A stretch of DNA of 11,400 nt from Lonsdalea britannica (lineage in GTDB: Bacteria > Pseudomonadota > Gammaproteobacteria > Enterobacterales > Enterobacteriaceae): positions 1 to 11,400 of the forward strand of contig NZ_CAMKXG010000103.1 of the NCBI RefSeq assembly GCF_946477055.1. The letters are read 5' to 3'. Position numbers and translations under genes: made by a program. Positions 1 to 9,430 of this stretch are shown one piece after another (within the stretch, counting starts at the first letter, position 1; every line of letters starts with the position of its first letter). The notes beneath the pieces are model-generated. The model saw nothing but the letters and a program-made list of their open reading frames with translations, searched no databases and was not told the DNA's origin.

Positions 1-2
1 TA

Positions 3-36
3 GTCTCGTGGGCTCGGAGATGTGTATAAGAGACAG
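3..36 (+). other. Nextera/Tn5 sequencing adapter (non-genomic)
   Basis: Bases 3-36 match the Illumina Nextera read-2 transposase adapter as I know it: the GTCTCGTGGGCTCGG primer part, then the 19-base Tn5 mosaic end (AGATGTGTATAAGAGACAG, 18-36). Bases 1-2 would be the end of the index read. Real genomic sequence starts at 37, in the middle of an mnmE codon. The segment is a library artefact left at a contig end and should not be read as a transposon. Confidence 0.97.
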
Positions 37-1142
37 CGGTGATTCTGGACCTGCTATTGAAGCGGATCCTGACGCTGCCGGGCGTACGCATCGCCCGTCC
101 CGGCGAGTTCTCCGAACGCGCCTTCCTGAACGATAAGCTCGATTTGGCGCAGGCTGAAGCCATCGCCGACCTGATCGACGCCAGCTCCGAGCAGGCCGCG
201 CGCTCCGCCGTGAATTCCCTGCAGGGGGTTTTCTCCAGCCGTATTCACCAGCTGGTTGAAGCATTGACCCACCTTCGTATCTACGTCGAAGCGGCGATTG
301 ATTTCCCGGATGAAGAAATCGATTTCCTTTCCGATGGCAAAATTGAAGCGCAGCTCAACACGGTGATCGCCGATCTCAACGGCGTGCGAGCCGAGGCACG
401 ACAAGGAAGCCTGCTGCGCGAGGGGATGAAAGTAGTGATTGCCGGTCGTCCTAATGCAGGTAAATCCAGCCTGCTGAATGCGCTGGCGGGCCGGGAAGCG
501 GCTATCGTCACCGATATCGCAGGCACCACTCGCGACGTATTGCGTGAACATATTCATATCGACGGCATGCCGCTACATATCATCGATACCGCCGGTCTGC
601 GCGATGCCAACGACGAGGTGGAACGTATCGGCATAGAGCGCGCCTGGCAGGAAATCGAGCAGGCCGATCGAGTGCTGTTTATGGTCGATGGCACCACCAC
701 CGATGCCAGCGAACCTGCCGCTATCTGGCCGGAGTTTATGGCGCGCCTGCCAAAAACGTTGCCGATCACCGTGGTGCGCAACAAAGCGGATATCACCGGT
801 GAAACGCTAGGTATCGAAGATGTAAGTACCCACTCGCTGATCAAACTGTCGGCGCGCACTGGGGAAGGCATTGACCTGCTGCGCAATCATTTGAAAGAGA
901 GCATGGGCTTTACCAGCAATACCGAAAGCGGCTTTCTGGCCCGCCGCCGCCATCTGCAGGCGCTGGAATGCGCGGCCGAACATCTGGAACAAGGCCGAGA
1001 ACAGCTGGTCAGCGCTTACGCAGGCGAGCTTTTGGCAGAAGAACTGCGGCTATCGCAACAGGCGCTCAGCGAGATCACGGGGGAATTTACCTCCGACGAC
1101 TTATTGGGCCGCATATTCTCCAGCTTCTGCATCGGCAAGTAA
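37..1142 (+). CDS. mnmE: tRNA uridine-5-carboxymethylaminomethyl modification GTPase MnmE (5'-truncated)
   Basis: MnmE (TrmE), with MnmG, makes the 5-(carboxy)aminomethyl modification of the wobble uridine of certain tRNAs in the cytoplasm, using GTP, K+ and a folate C1 donor. About 367 residues are visible, against 454 for E. coli MnmE, so roughly 87 N-terminal residues (most of the folate-binding domain) are missing. The GTG at 39 is an internal valine of the GPVILDLL stretch, not a start. In visible numbering the G-domain motifs are G1 GRPNAGKS (136-143), G2 GTTRD (162-166), G3 DTAG (183-186) and G4 NKAD (248-251), followed by SAR (271-273). The helical domain ends in the invariant CIGK C-terminus (364-367) with its catalytic cysteine. 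The gene appears intact apart from the assembly edge, and a terminator follows the stop by 35 bases. Confidence 0.97.
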
Positions 1143-1176
1143 CGCTGAGTCTGTAAGCGTCCACTCACTTCCACAC

Positions 1177-1210
1177 ATCCCGCATAGCAGCCTGTTATGC
1201 GGGATTTTTT
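1177..1210 (+). terminator. Rho-independent terminator of mnmE
   Basis: A perfect 10-bp stem, ATCCCGCATA (1177-1186) with TATGCGGGAT (1196-1205), closes a 9-base loop and runs into T6 (1205-1210). It lies 35 bases past the mnmE stop. Read on the minus strand the stem is not followed by U residues, so it is unlikely to serve the converging hipBA operon. Confidence 0.9.
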
Positions 1211-1321
1211 ATTAGCATAACCTCCATTCAGGACCGTCATGATGACGCCCGTGATTCTGTTTGCAGCTCGATGTTGGGAAAGCGTTATTCCCTAGCACCA
1301 TTCGCGGAACAGAGGGCAGCC

Positions 1322-2641
1322 TTAACCCCATCCTGACGTTAATCGACTCGCCTTCGCCCGCATTCCGTCCAAAATAGCATCACGAATGGGCGCTGGAAAA
1401 CCCACAGGAAGTTGGTTTCTGACTTTCGCAATCACAGCATCCATCGACTGTGCGAACTCGGTCAGAATGCTTTCCATCGACTCTCTGGCGAACCCAACGG
1501 TCTCCGCCGTAGCGAAAAAGTGCCGTGGAAAAATCTGCTCAATCGCACATTTCTTGCCTCTTGACCCGGTCAGTCCCATGGCCAGTTTGGCATCTCTGCG
1601 GTCAATTCCCCGACCACCAATCGCCGGATACATAGACAGGATGTCATAGTAAGGCGTAAGCCGATATCCGCCCTGCGCGTCGATAAACAGCGAGAAGTTT
1701 TTCGCATGTCCATCCGTTGCGGCCAAGAGCCAAAACAGTACCTGAGCCTTCATAAAGCAATAGCGATCCCTTTCAGGGTCAGCCGCACCTAACAGAACCG
1801 ACATAATGGCAGCGATACCGGGCCCACCATGATTTTCGTATTTTCTTGCGGAGGAAATATTCAGTACCTGACAAAAATCCTCCTGTGGTAGCCGCATAAT
1901 CCAACGACCATCCGAGGAATATTTGCGATCGAAACGTTCTACCGCCAGTGCTTTTATCTTGCCTGCGGAGATCATAAAGCAACGCGGCACCGGCAATCCG
2001 AACGCGTTGGCAATAAGCATACACAGGTACTCATTTTCAACGCTGTCGGACATATCAATGGAGTATGAGTGACTTTCGATTTTACCAATCGGCAACTTAA
2101 TGATGTGGGTAGTCGGCGTGGTATTGAGGGGCAGACACCAGCCGCCATCCCGATAGAGCAAGGCCGTTTTTTCCTGCGCCCCAGCGATGGAGATACGAAA
2201 ATCGTCTTCTGAATCAATCATCCCCAGAGGGATATCAGACTGGTATCCCGCCAGTATGCTTTCAAGTTGCCGCTCTGATAAGTTTTTATATTCTATAGTT
2301 TTTATATCCCGAATAGGCGTTCCCTGCGGCACTAACTGCAATGCACCAACGCTGTCTTGTCCCACTTTAGCCAACAGATCAAATGGCTGGGTGGAATCAG
2401 CATGATGTCTGGCGACAATGCGTCTTCTGATATCCGAATTATCCGGCAGTAAATTGTCAAAAAAGTTATAAACTTCATCACCTTTATAGGGCTGATGACG
2501 TAATGGCATAGAAAGCGAGATGGGGCGGCTACCCGATAAACCCAGCCAGTTTTCATCATAAGAAAAATGATGCGCCCCACTACCTGTTTTGGTAAAAACC
2601 CCCACCCGGTAGCCATTCATATAAACATCAAGCGCAGCCAT
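1322..2641 (-). CDS. hipA: Serine/threonine kinase toxin HipA (type II toxin-antitoxin)
   Basis: HipA phosphorylates glutamyl-tRNA synthetase (GltX) in E. coli, which triggers the stringent response and persistence; HipB neutralises it. From the chosen ATG (2641-2639) the protein has 439 residues against 440 in E. coli and aligns from residue 1, including the G22 position. The autophosphorylated serine is S151 in RISIAGAQEK, the flexible nucleotide loop is IAGAQEK (152-158), the catalytic aspartate is D310 in ATDGHAKNFS, and the metal-binding aspartate is D333 in YYDILS. The positions mutated in the E. coli hipA7 allele (G22 and D291, here G22 and D292) are wild type. The hipB stop and this ATG overlap as TGATG, with AAGGAAGAG upstream; two in-frame GTG codons (2647, 2644) are weaker alternative starts. 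No inactivating change is seen, so an active toxin is inferred. Confidence 0.95.
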   Translation of the reverse strand: MAALDVYMNGYRVGVFTKTGSGAHHFSYDENWLGLSGSRPISLSMPLRHQPYKGDEVYNFFDNLLPDNSDIRRRIVARHHADSTQPFDLLAKVGQDSVGALQLVPQGTPIRDIKTIEYKNLSERQLESILAGYQSDIPLGMIDSEDDFRISIAGAQEKTALLYRDGGWCLPLNTTPTTHIIKLPIGKIESHSYSIDMSDSVENEYLCMLIANAFGLPVPRCFMISAGKIKALAVERFDRKYSSDGRWIMRLPQEDFCQVLNISSARKYENHGGPGIAAIMSVLLGAADPERDRYCFMKAQVLFWLLAATDGHAKNFSLFIDAQGGYRLTPYYDILSMYPAIGGRGIDRRDAKLAMGLTGSRGKKCAIEQIFPRHFFATAETVGFARESMESILTEFAQSMDAVIAKVRNQLPVGFPAPIRDAILDGMRAKASRLTSGWG

Positions 2642-2910
2642 CACCACTCTTCCTTCCAGGATGATGTTGCGATAGAAGCTTCATTATCGGCAGCATCCGC
2701 ATTCCTGGGGGAAACGGTGAGTTCTAAGTTCAATGCCGACAGGATTTTAAAGAAGGTTTCCAGCTTGGTGGAGTCAGGATGCTGTTCGAAGTTGGATATC
2801 GTATCCTGCCGGATGCCCACTTTACTGGCGACTTTCCCTTGTGAAAGCTTCTGCGTAATACGGATATCTTTTAAATGGGCGCTAAGCTGTTTGGTATTAG
2901 TGACTTTCAT
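2641..2910 (-). CDS. hipB: Antitoxin and autorepressor HipB (XRE-family helix-turn-helix)
   Basis: HipB binds HipA and represses the hipBA promoter as a dimer. The 89-residue product (E. coli HipB has 88) carries an XRE-type helix-turn-helix at about residues 20-42, with the GIRQDTISNFE stretch as the recognition-helix region, then FFKILSALNLEL, which forms the dimer strand in the family. The C-terminus ends in a tryptophan (W89), matching the E. coli C-terminal W88 that packs into HipA. The ORF could begin further upstream, but the start at 2910 fits the family length, and the extra upstream residues (FYLLGRVIFNLPPV) would be read out of the promoter/operator region. The Shine-Dalgarno (GAGA) is weak. 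The stop overlaps hipA by one base, so translation is probably coupled. Base composition is AT-richer than the flanks, which suggests acquisition by transfer. Confidence 0.93.
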   Translation of the reverse strand: MKVTNTKQLSAHLKDIRITQKLSQGKVASKVGIRQDTISNFEQHPDSTKLETFFKILSALNLELTVSPRNADAADNEASIATSSWKEEW

Positions 2911-2924
2911 TTTTTCTCTACCGG

Positions 2925-3021
2925 TTACAGGCGGTAAATTAAATATTACACGCCCTAGCAGGTAAAACAAGATTTACACGCTATCGACGTTAAATCCAAA
3001 GTGAACGCCTATAGCGTGTAA
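2925..3021. promoter_or_regulatory. Iterated TTAC/GTAA half-sites, probable HipB operators
   Basis: Three forward half-sites, TTACAGGC (2925-2932), TTACACGC (2946-2953) and TTACACGC (2974-2981), alternate with three inverted ones, GGCGGTAA (2930-2937), GCAGGTAA (2958-2965) and GCGTGTAA (3014-3021). The outermost pair extends to a perfect 12-bp inverted repeat (TTTACACGCTAT 2973-2984 with ATAGCGTGTAAA 3011-3022). GTAAA-N6-TTTAC (2962-2977) is a further dyad in the opposite sense. Forward sites are 21 and 28 bp apart; inverted sites are 28 and 56 bp apart. The E. coli operators (TATCC-N8-GGATA) are not seen, so the recognised sequence would differ. Assignment to HipB is inferred from position. 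Confidence 0.6.
2943..2970 (-). promoter_or_regulatory. Candidate hipBA promoter
   Basis: On the minus strand TTGTTT (2970-2965) and TAATAT (2948-2943) are separated by 16 bp and resemble sigma-70 -35 and -10 elements with moderate matches. The -10 end lies about 33 bases upstream of the hipB ATG. One operator half-site (2946-2953) overlaps the -10 and another (2958-2965) abuts the -35, as expected for autorepression. Confidence 0.45.
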
Positions 3022-3022
3022 A

Positions 3023-3240
3023 ATAGCAATCACGGTAGCAGCAAACACGACGATAGATGTTTTTCTCACGCTCACATGAAAGCGTCATCTTCCTAAATGT
3101 GACGAACGTGACAGGTCTTAACCTGAGACCAATACCGTTAAGCCGCTCCGCTGTAAAACGACACGGCATATCACCTGACGGACATCACCAATAACGCATC
3201 CCGCGCCCAAACAAGCCCGATATCGACGAGTTTTCGTTCC
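3023..3240. other. Intergenic stretch without recognised gene
   Basis: This divergent spacer lies between the hipBA leader and the kdp control region. No credible ORF or RNA gene is seen. It holds small symmetries only: TCACAT (3072-3077) with ATGTGA (3097-3102), the direct repeat GTGAC (3099-3103 and 3108-3112), and GGTCT (3114-3118) with AGACC (3126-3130). None carries a T tract or a known binding consensus. Confidence 0.5.
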
Positions 3241-3241
3241 A

Positions 3242-3281
3242 TTTATACAAAATTTTTATACCGCCCCTCCGCAATTTGACG
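3242..3281 (+). promoter_or_regulatory. kdpFABC control region: KdpE-box-like repeat and -35
   Basis: TTTATAC occurs twice (3242-3248 and 3255-3261), 13 bp start to start, followed by CGCCCC. This resembles the E. coli KdpE site as I recall it (TTTATAC, a T run, then ACACC CCGC). A good -35 candidate, TTGACG, lies at 3276-3281; no convincing -10 follows at 16-18 bp, which is common for promoters that need an activator. The kdpF GTG is 60 bases further on. The assignment rests on position and resemblance. Confidence 0.55.
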
Positions 3282-3341
3282 ACATTTTTATTTCCCTTTC
3301 TCTACGCTCCTCCGTATTCCCTTCACACCTGGAGAATCACC

Positions 3342-3431
3342 GTGAGCGCAGGAATCATCGCCGGCATCGTGCTGGTCTTTTTATTACTAGGCTACCTGTT
3401 TTACGCCCTGTTTAATGCGGAGGAGCTGTGA
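3342..3431 (+). CDS. kdpF: Potassium-transporting ATPase small subunit KdpF
   Basis: KdpF is a single-span hydrophobic peptide of the inner-membrane KdpFABC K+ pump that stabilises the complex. The 29-residue product has the same length as E. coli KdpF and the same pattern: an MSAG start, a long hydrophobic helix (about residues 5-24, with VFLLLGYL), then an NAE near the end. It starts at GTG with GGAGA (3331-3335) 6 bases upstream. Its stop overlaps the kdpA start as TGATG, so the two are translationally coupled. Confidence 0.93.
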   Translation: MSAGIIAGIVLVFLLLGYLFYALFNAEEL

Positions 3432-5104
3432 TGGCCGCCGACGCTGTTTTACTCCTCGCCGTCTATCTGACGGCGCTGCTGATATTGGCCCAGCCGCTGG
3501 GACGCCTGCTGACGGGACTCATTCACGATAGAGCGCTGCCGGGAACGGCGTGGCTTGAGCGTGGGGTTTGGCGACTGTGCGGCATCTCGGACGGCGACAT
3601 GAACTGGCGTCAATATCTGGCGGCGGTGCTGGCGTTCAACCTGCTCGGCATCATCGTGCTGTTCGCCATCCTGATGCTGCAGGGATCGCTGCCGCTCAAT
3701 CCGCAGGGGTTGCCGGGGCTGTCCTGGCATCTGGCGCTGAATACCGCCATCAGTTTCGTCAGCAACACTAACTGGCAGTCTTACGCCGGTGAAAGCACCA
3801 TCAGCAACTTCAGCACGATGATGGGGCTGACCGTGCAGAACTTCCTGTCGGCGGCGACCGGTTTCGCGGTGCTGTTCGCACTAATTCGCGGGTTCGCCCG
3901 CCATGCGACCGACAAGCTGGGCAACGCCTGGCGCGACCTGACGCGGACCACCCTGTTCGTGCTGCTGCCGCTGTCTTTACTGGTGGCGCTGTTGATGGTC
4001 AGCCAGGGCGTGCCGCAAACCCTCAGCCCTTATCTGACCTTCACTACGCTGGAAGGCGTGCAGCAAACGCTGCCGATGGGGCCCATCGCCTCGCAGGAAG
4101 CCATCAAAATGATCGGCATCAACGGCGGAGGGCTGTTTAACGCCAACTCGGCGCATCCATTCGAGAACCCGACAGCGCTGACCAACTTCGTGCAGATGCT
4201 GGCGATGTTCCTGATCCCCGCCGCGTTGTGTCTGGCATTTGGCCGGGCAATCCGCGATACCCGACAAGGACACACCGTGCTGTGGGCGATGCTGATTATG
4301 TTTGTGGTCGCCGCGGCCGTGGTCATGAGAGCTGAAGTCGACGGCAACCCGCATCTGGCCGCCTATGGTGCGGACAGCGTGCTGAACTGGGAAGGCAAAG
4401 AGAGCCGCTTCGGCATCCTGCAATCTGCGTTGTTCGCGGTCATTACGACGGCGGCCTCGTGCGGCGCGGTCAATGCGATGCACGACTCCTTCACCGCGCT
4501 GGGCGGAATGGTGCCGCTGTGGCTGATGCAGATCGGCGAAGTGGTCTTCGGCGGCGTGGGCTCCGGCCTGTACGGCATGCTGATGAACGTCATGCTGGCG
4601 GTATTCGTCGCCGGACTGATGATCGGTCGCACGCCGGAGTATCTGGGGAAAAAAATCGGCGTACCGGAAATGAAAATGACGGCGCTCGCCATCCTGATCG
4701 CCCCGACGCTGGTCCTGCTCGGCACGGCGTTGGCCATGATGACCGATGCCGGTAAAGCCGGGATATTGAACCCCGGACCGCACGGCTTTACCGAAGTGCT
4801 GTATGCGCTCACGTCCGCCGCCAACAATAACGGCAGCGCGTTCGCCGGACTGTCCGCGAACACGCCGTTTTATAACCTGTTGCTGGGCGCCGCCATGCTG
4901 ATAGGTCGATTTGCCCCCATTATCCCGGTCCTGGCGATCGCCGGATCGCTGGCGAGTCGTCCTACGCAACCCGCCAGCGTCGGGACGCTGCCGACCCACG
5001 GCGCGCTGTTTGTCGGGCTGATTATCGGCATCGTAATGCTGGTCGGGGCGCTGACGTTCATTCCATCGCTGGCCTTAGGGCCCATTATCGAACATCTGCA
5101 GTAA
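3431..5104 (+). CDS. kdpA: Potassium-transporting ATPase potassium-binding subunit KdpA
   Basis: KdpA is the channel-like K+-selective subunit of the KdpFABC pump in the inner membrane, used at very low external K+. With the ATG at 3431 the protein has 557 residues, exactly the E. coli length, and begins MAA as there; a GTG one codon earlier would be an unlikely start. The four pore loops are visible: SNTNWQS (111-117, Q116), NGGG (231-234, G232), SCGA (343-346, G345) and NNNGSA (465-470, G468). E370 and R493, known to affect K+ binding or transfer in E. coli, are present. Hydrophobic segments run throughout, consistent with ten membrane helices. It overlaps kdpF by one base and lies 30 bases before kdpB. 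No defect is seen. Confidence 0.98.
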   Translation: MAADAVLLLAVYLTALLILAQPLGRLLTGLIHDRALPGTAWLERGVWRLCGISDGDMNWRQYLAAVLAFNLLGIIVLFAILMLQGSLPLNPQGLPGLSWHLALNTAISFVSNTNWQSYAGESTISNFSTMMGLTVQNFLSAATGFAVLFALIRGFARHATDKLGNAWRDLTRTTLFVLLPLSLLVALLMVSQGVPQTLSPYLTFTTLEGVQQTLPMGPIASQEAIKMIGINGGGLFNANSAHPFENPTALTNFVQMLAMFLIPAALCLAFGRAIRDTRQGHTVLWAMLIMFVVAAAVVMRAEVDGNPHLAAYGADSVLNWEGKESRFGILQSALFAVITTAASCGAVNAMHDSFTALGGMVPLWLMQIGEVVFGGVGSGLYGMLMNVMLAVFVAGLMIGRTPEYLGKKIGVPEMKMTALAILIAPTLVLLGTALAMMTDAGKAGILNPGPHGFTEVLYALTSAANNNGSAFAGLSANTPFYNLLLGAAMLIGRFAPIIPVLAIAGSLASRPTQPASVGTLPTHGALFVGLIIGIVMLVGALTFIPSLALGPIIEHLQ

Positions 5105-5134
5105 TGGCATTATTCATTGCCGGAGACACATTTT

Positions 5135-7183
<2,049 letters not shown>

Positions 7184-7194
7184 GGAGCCAAAGT

Positions 7195-7785
7195 ATGAAC
7201 CTGATACGTCCTACGATTTCCCTGTTTATCCTGCTGGCCGTCATTACCGGAGCCGCCTATCCGCTGTTGACGACGTCGTTATCTCAGTGGGCCTTTCCCG
7301 ACACGGCTGGCGGGTCGCTGATCGAACGCGATGGACAGCTTCGCGGCTCAGCGCTGATCGGCCAGTACTTCACGCGGGCGGACTATTTCCACGGCCGTCC
7401 GTCGGCGACCGCCGACACGCCGTATAACGCGCTGGCCTCTTCCGGCAGCAATCTGGCGGCGAGCAATCCGGCTCAGGACGAAGCCATCAAACAGCGCGTG
7501 GCTGATCTGCGCGCCGCCAATCCGCAGGCGCTCGGTCCCGTTCCCGTCGAGCTGGTCACCGCTTCCGGCAGCGGCCTGGACCCGCATATATCGCCTCCGG
7601 CCGCGCAGTGGCAGGTGCCTCGCATCGCGGCGGCCCGACATCTGTCGGAAGACGACGTACGCTGGCTGATCATTGCTCACACACAGCAGCCTCGGCCTTA
7701 TTTTATGGGCGAACCCACGGTCAACGTATTGGAATTGAATATCGCGTTGGACGATATGCAAAAAGATTCGCAGCAAAAACGGTAG
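7195..7785 (+). CDS. kdpC: Potassium-transporting ATPase subunit KdpC
   Basis: KdpC is a membrane-anchored periplasmic subunit of KdpFABC that binds KdpA and helps K+ loading. The 196-residue protein (E. coli 190) has one N-terminal membrane helix (about residues 7-27), then a periplasmic domain with the family stretches [22 protein letters not shown]-like [25 protein letters not shown] and VNVLELN. The start at ATG 7195 has GAGGAG 7 bases upstream, overlapping the kdpB stop. Unlike in E. coli, the reading does not continue into kdpD: after the stop there are 137 bases and then a convergent transporter gene. The C-terminal tail (KDSQQKR) is a little longer than usual. Confidence 0.97.
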   Translation: MNLIRPTISLFILLAVITGAAYPLLTTSLSQWAFPDTAGGSLIERDGQLRGSALIGQYFTRADYFHGRPSATADTPYNALASSGSNLAASNPAQDEAIKQRVADLRAANPQALGPVPVELVTASGSGLDPHISPPAAQWQVPRIAAARHLSEDDVRWLIIAHTQQPRPYFMGEPTVNVLELNIALDDMQKDSQQKR

Positions 7786-7799
7786 TGAAATGGCACAAC

Positions 7800-7833
7800 G
7801 CCCGCGCGGCGACATAAACAGCGCAACGCGGGC
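7800..7833. repeat. GC-rich inverted repeat after kdpC
   Basis: GCCCGCG (7800-7806) pairs with CGCGGGC (7827-7833) across a 20-base loop, 15 bases past the kdpC stop. No U-rich tract follows on either strand, so it is not a typical intrinsic terminator. It may act as a 3'-end stabiliser for the kdp transcript. Confidence 0.4.
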
Positions 7834-7873
7834 AGCACCGGGAAAGCGCGGAATTGAAAGAAGCAACAAGATC

Positions 7874-7901
7874 GCGCCGTCGCTTTAACCTGCGACGGCG
7901 C
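7874..7901 (-). terminator. Candidate terminator hairpin of the ABC transporter operon
   Basis: A perfect 10-bp stem, GCGCCGTCGC (7874-7883) with GCGACGGCGC (7892-7901), closes an 8-base loop 22 bases past the stop of the ATPase gene. On the minus strand it is followed by a loose T-rich tail (GATCTTGTTGCTTCTTTC), on the plus strand by none. It is therefore better as the end of the leftward operon than of kdpC, though the U tract is interrupted. Confidence 0.5.
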
Positions 7902-7922
7902 AATGTGGTGTCACGGCAAACC

Positions 7923-8660
7923 TTAGTGCTGACGCAGATCGCTCAGAAAACGCTGCGCACGCGGATGCTGCGGCGATCGGAAGAAGTTTTCAGGCGCGGC
8001 TTTCTCCAGAATCTGCCCCTGATCCATGAACCAGACGGTGTCCGCCACTTCACGGGCGAAATTCATCTCATGCGTCACGCACATCATCGTCATGCCTTCC
8101 TGCGCCAACCCGCGCATCACGTTCAGCACTTCCCCCACCATCTCCGGGTCCAGCGCCGAGGTCGGCTCATCGAACAGCATCACCGGCGGCTTCATCGCCA
8201 GCGCGCGGGCTATCGCCACGCGTTGCTGCTGACCGCCGGAAAGCTGCGCCGGATAGGCGTTGGCCTTGTGGGACAATCCTACGCGCTCCAGCAGTTCGCC
8301 CGCATGCTTGCGCGCTTCAGAACGTTTGACGCCCAACACCTTCACCGGCGACATCATGATGTTGTCCATCACCGAGACGTGCGGGAACAGATTGAAGTTC
8401 TGGAACACAAAGCCAATGCGCGTGCGCAGTTGGTTGAGCCGGGTGCTGGTGCCGTGAATATCGATACCGTCGAACAGGATTTGCCCTTTTTCAATCGGCT
8501 CCAGACGGTTGACCGTCCGAATCAGCGTCGACTTGCCGGACCCCGACGGTCCGCAAACCACCACGACCTCGCCGCTTTTGATCTCAGCATTCAAATCGGT
8601 CAACGCCTGATAATCGCCATACCATTTGCTGACCCGGTTAAACATAATCATCGGTCTCAT
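7923..8660 (-). CDS. Polar amino-acid ABC transporter ATP-binding protein (GltL/GlnQ type)
   Basis: This is the cytoplasmic ATPase that powers import of a polar amino acid or similar solute with the two permeases upstream. The 245-residue protein resembles E. coli GltL (glutamate/aspartate), sharing SKWYG near the start and [16 protein letters not shown]. Motifs: Walker [10 protein letters not shown] (37-45), Q-loop Q87, signature LSGGQ (140-144), Walker B MLFDEP (161-166) and switch histidine H197 in THE. Two ATG codons are tandem (8663 and 8660); AGGA upstream gives 7-base spacing for the second, which is chosen. It lies 10 bases after the second permease stop and is the last gene of the operon. 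The GltL-like subclass is clear; the solute is not, so no symbol is given. Confidence 0.95.
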   Translation of the reverse strand: MRPMIMFNRVSKWYGDYQALTDLNAEIKSGEVVVVCGPSGSGKSTLIRTVNRLEPIEKGQILFDGIDIHGTSTRLNQLRTRIGFVFQNFNLFPHVSVMDNIMMSPVKVLGVKRSEARKHAGELLERVGLSHKANAYPAQLSGGQQQRVAIARALAMKPPVMLFDEPTSALDPEMVGEVLNVMRGLAQEGMTMMCVTHEMNFAREVADTVWFMDQGQILEKAAPENFFRSPQHPRAQRFLSDLRQH

Positions 8661-8670
8661 CATGCATTCC

Positions 8671-9426
8671 TTATAGCGACGGTGTTTCGGTCAATAATTC
8701 GGTTTTCTCGGCCGGCGTGCCTGCGGGGTTTTCATTACGCCGCTTGCGCGCCACGTGCGCTTCCAGCCGGTTAGCCAGCCAGGTCAGACTGAAGCAAATG
8801 ACGTAGTAGCTCAGCGCTACAATCGCGAACACCTGAAACGGCTTGGTCAACAGTTGGTTGTTGACCTGATTGGCGGCAAAGGTCAGTTCCGGCACGTTGA
8901 TCACGTAGCCCAGCGTGCTGTCCTTGATGATGGAAACCAACTGGCTCACCAGACTGGGCAACGTGTTGTAGAGCGCCTGCGGCAGGATCACCATGCGGAA
9001 GGTTTTGATGTAACTCATGCCCAACGCGCGCGAGGCTTCGTACTGCCCGGACGGCAGCGCCTGAATGCCGCCGCGAATGATCTCGGCGATGTAGGCGCTT
9101 TCGTAAATCACCAGCGTACACAGCATGGTCGCGAATCCGCTAATGTTATGGCCGATCAGCAAAGGGATGCAGAAGTAGGTCCAGAACACCACCATGAGCA
9201 GCGGAATGCCGCGCAACGCGTAGACCCAGCAGGCCGCTGGCCAGCGTAACCAGCGGAAAGGGGAAATGCGCGCCATGCCGAGCAGCATGCCGACCGGGAA
9301 AGCGAACAGCATCGCCAGCACGGAGATCAGTAACGTACACAGCACGCCGCCGAGGGGGCCATTCGGATACTGCCCCATCAGAAACAGCATCCCGTTGTCG
9401 TGCAAAATCGTGAAGATATCGGCCAC
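8671..9426 (-). CDS. Polar amino-acid ABC transporter permease (GltK-like)
   Basis: Inner-membrane permease of the His/Glu/Gln family, pairing with the other permease to form the import channel. The 251-residue protein has a short N-terminal segment, about five hydrophobic helices, the loop [16 protein letters not shown] typical of the family, and the ATPase-contacting EAA loop [23 protein letters not shown] hydrophilic tail of about 30 residues ([19 protein letters not shown]) ends the protein. Start choice: an in-frame ATG at 9441 lies inside the preceding gene and has no ribosome site, whereas GTG at 9426 has GAGG 7 bases upstream and falls 4 bases after the preceding stop, so GTG is preferred. 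The substrate is not determined. Confidence 0.93.
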   Translation of the reverse strand: MADIFTILHDNGMLFLMGQYPNGPLGGVLCTLLISVLAMLFAFPVGMLLGMARISPFRWLRWPAACWVYALRGIPLLMVVFWTYFCIPLLIGHNISGFATMLCTLVIYESAYIAEIIRGGIQALPSGQYEASRALGMSYIKTFRMVILPQALYNTLPSLVSQLVSIIKDSTLGYVINVPELTFAANQVNNQLLTKPFQVFAIVALSYYVICFSLTWLANRLEAHVARKRRNENPAGTPAEKTELLTETPSL

Positions 9427-9430
9427 GGGA

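Noticed and set aside
18..36. Tn5 mosaic end as evidence of a real transposon
   Set aside because: It is joined to the Nextera primer part at the very end of the contig, with no transposase or target duplication visible.
39..41. GTG as the start of mnmE
   Set aside because: It encodes an internal valine of the conserved GPVILDLL stretch; the preceding bases are the adapter, so the true start is off the contig.
1235..1247. Small palindrome CGTCAT-G-ATGACG between mnmE and hipA
   Set aside because: Too short, no T tract and no known consensus; such palindromes are expected by chance in several kilobases.
1276..1292. GGGAA-N7-TTCCC hairpin downstream of hipA as its terminator
   Set aside because: Only five base pairs and no U run on the minus strand, so it does not support a terminator call.
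2567..2965. 132-codon plus-strand open frame over the hipA/hipB junction
   Set aside because: It lies opposite the well-supported hipB and the hipA start, has no ribosome site or family resemblance.
3098..3113. CRP-like site (TGTGA-N6-TGACA)
   Set aside because: The right half does not match TCACA, so the dyad is broken; a short direct repeat of GTGAC explains the look.
3977..4999. 340-codon open frame antisense to kdpA
   Set aside because: It is a high-GC shadow frame rich in H, Q and R with no recognisable domain, opposite a gene with perfect family matches.
7854..8774. 306-codon plus-strand open frame opposite the ABC ATPase
   Set aside because: Its composition (strings of H, R and Q) and lack of any motif mark it as a shadow; the minus-strand frame holds all ABC ATPase motifs.
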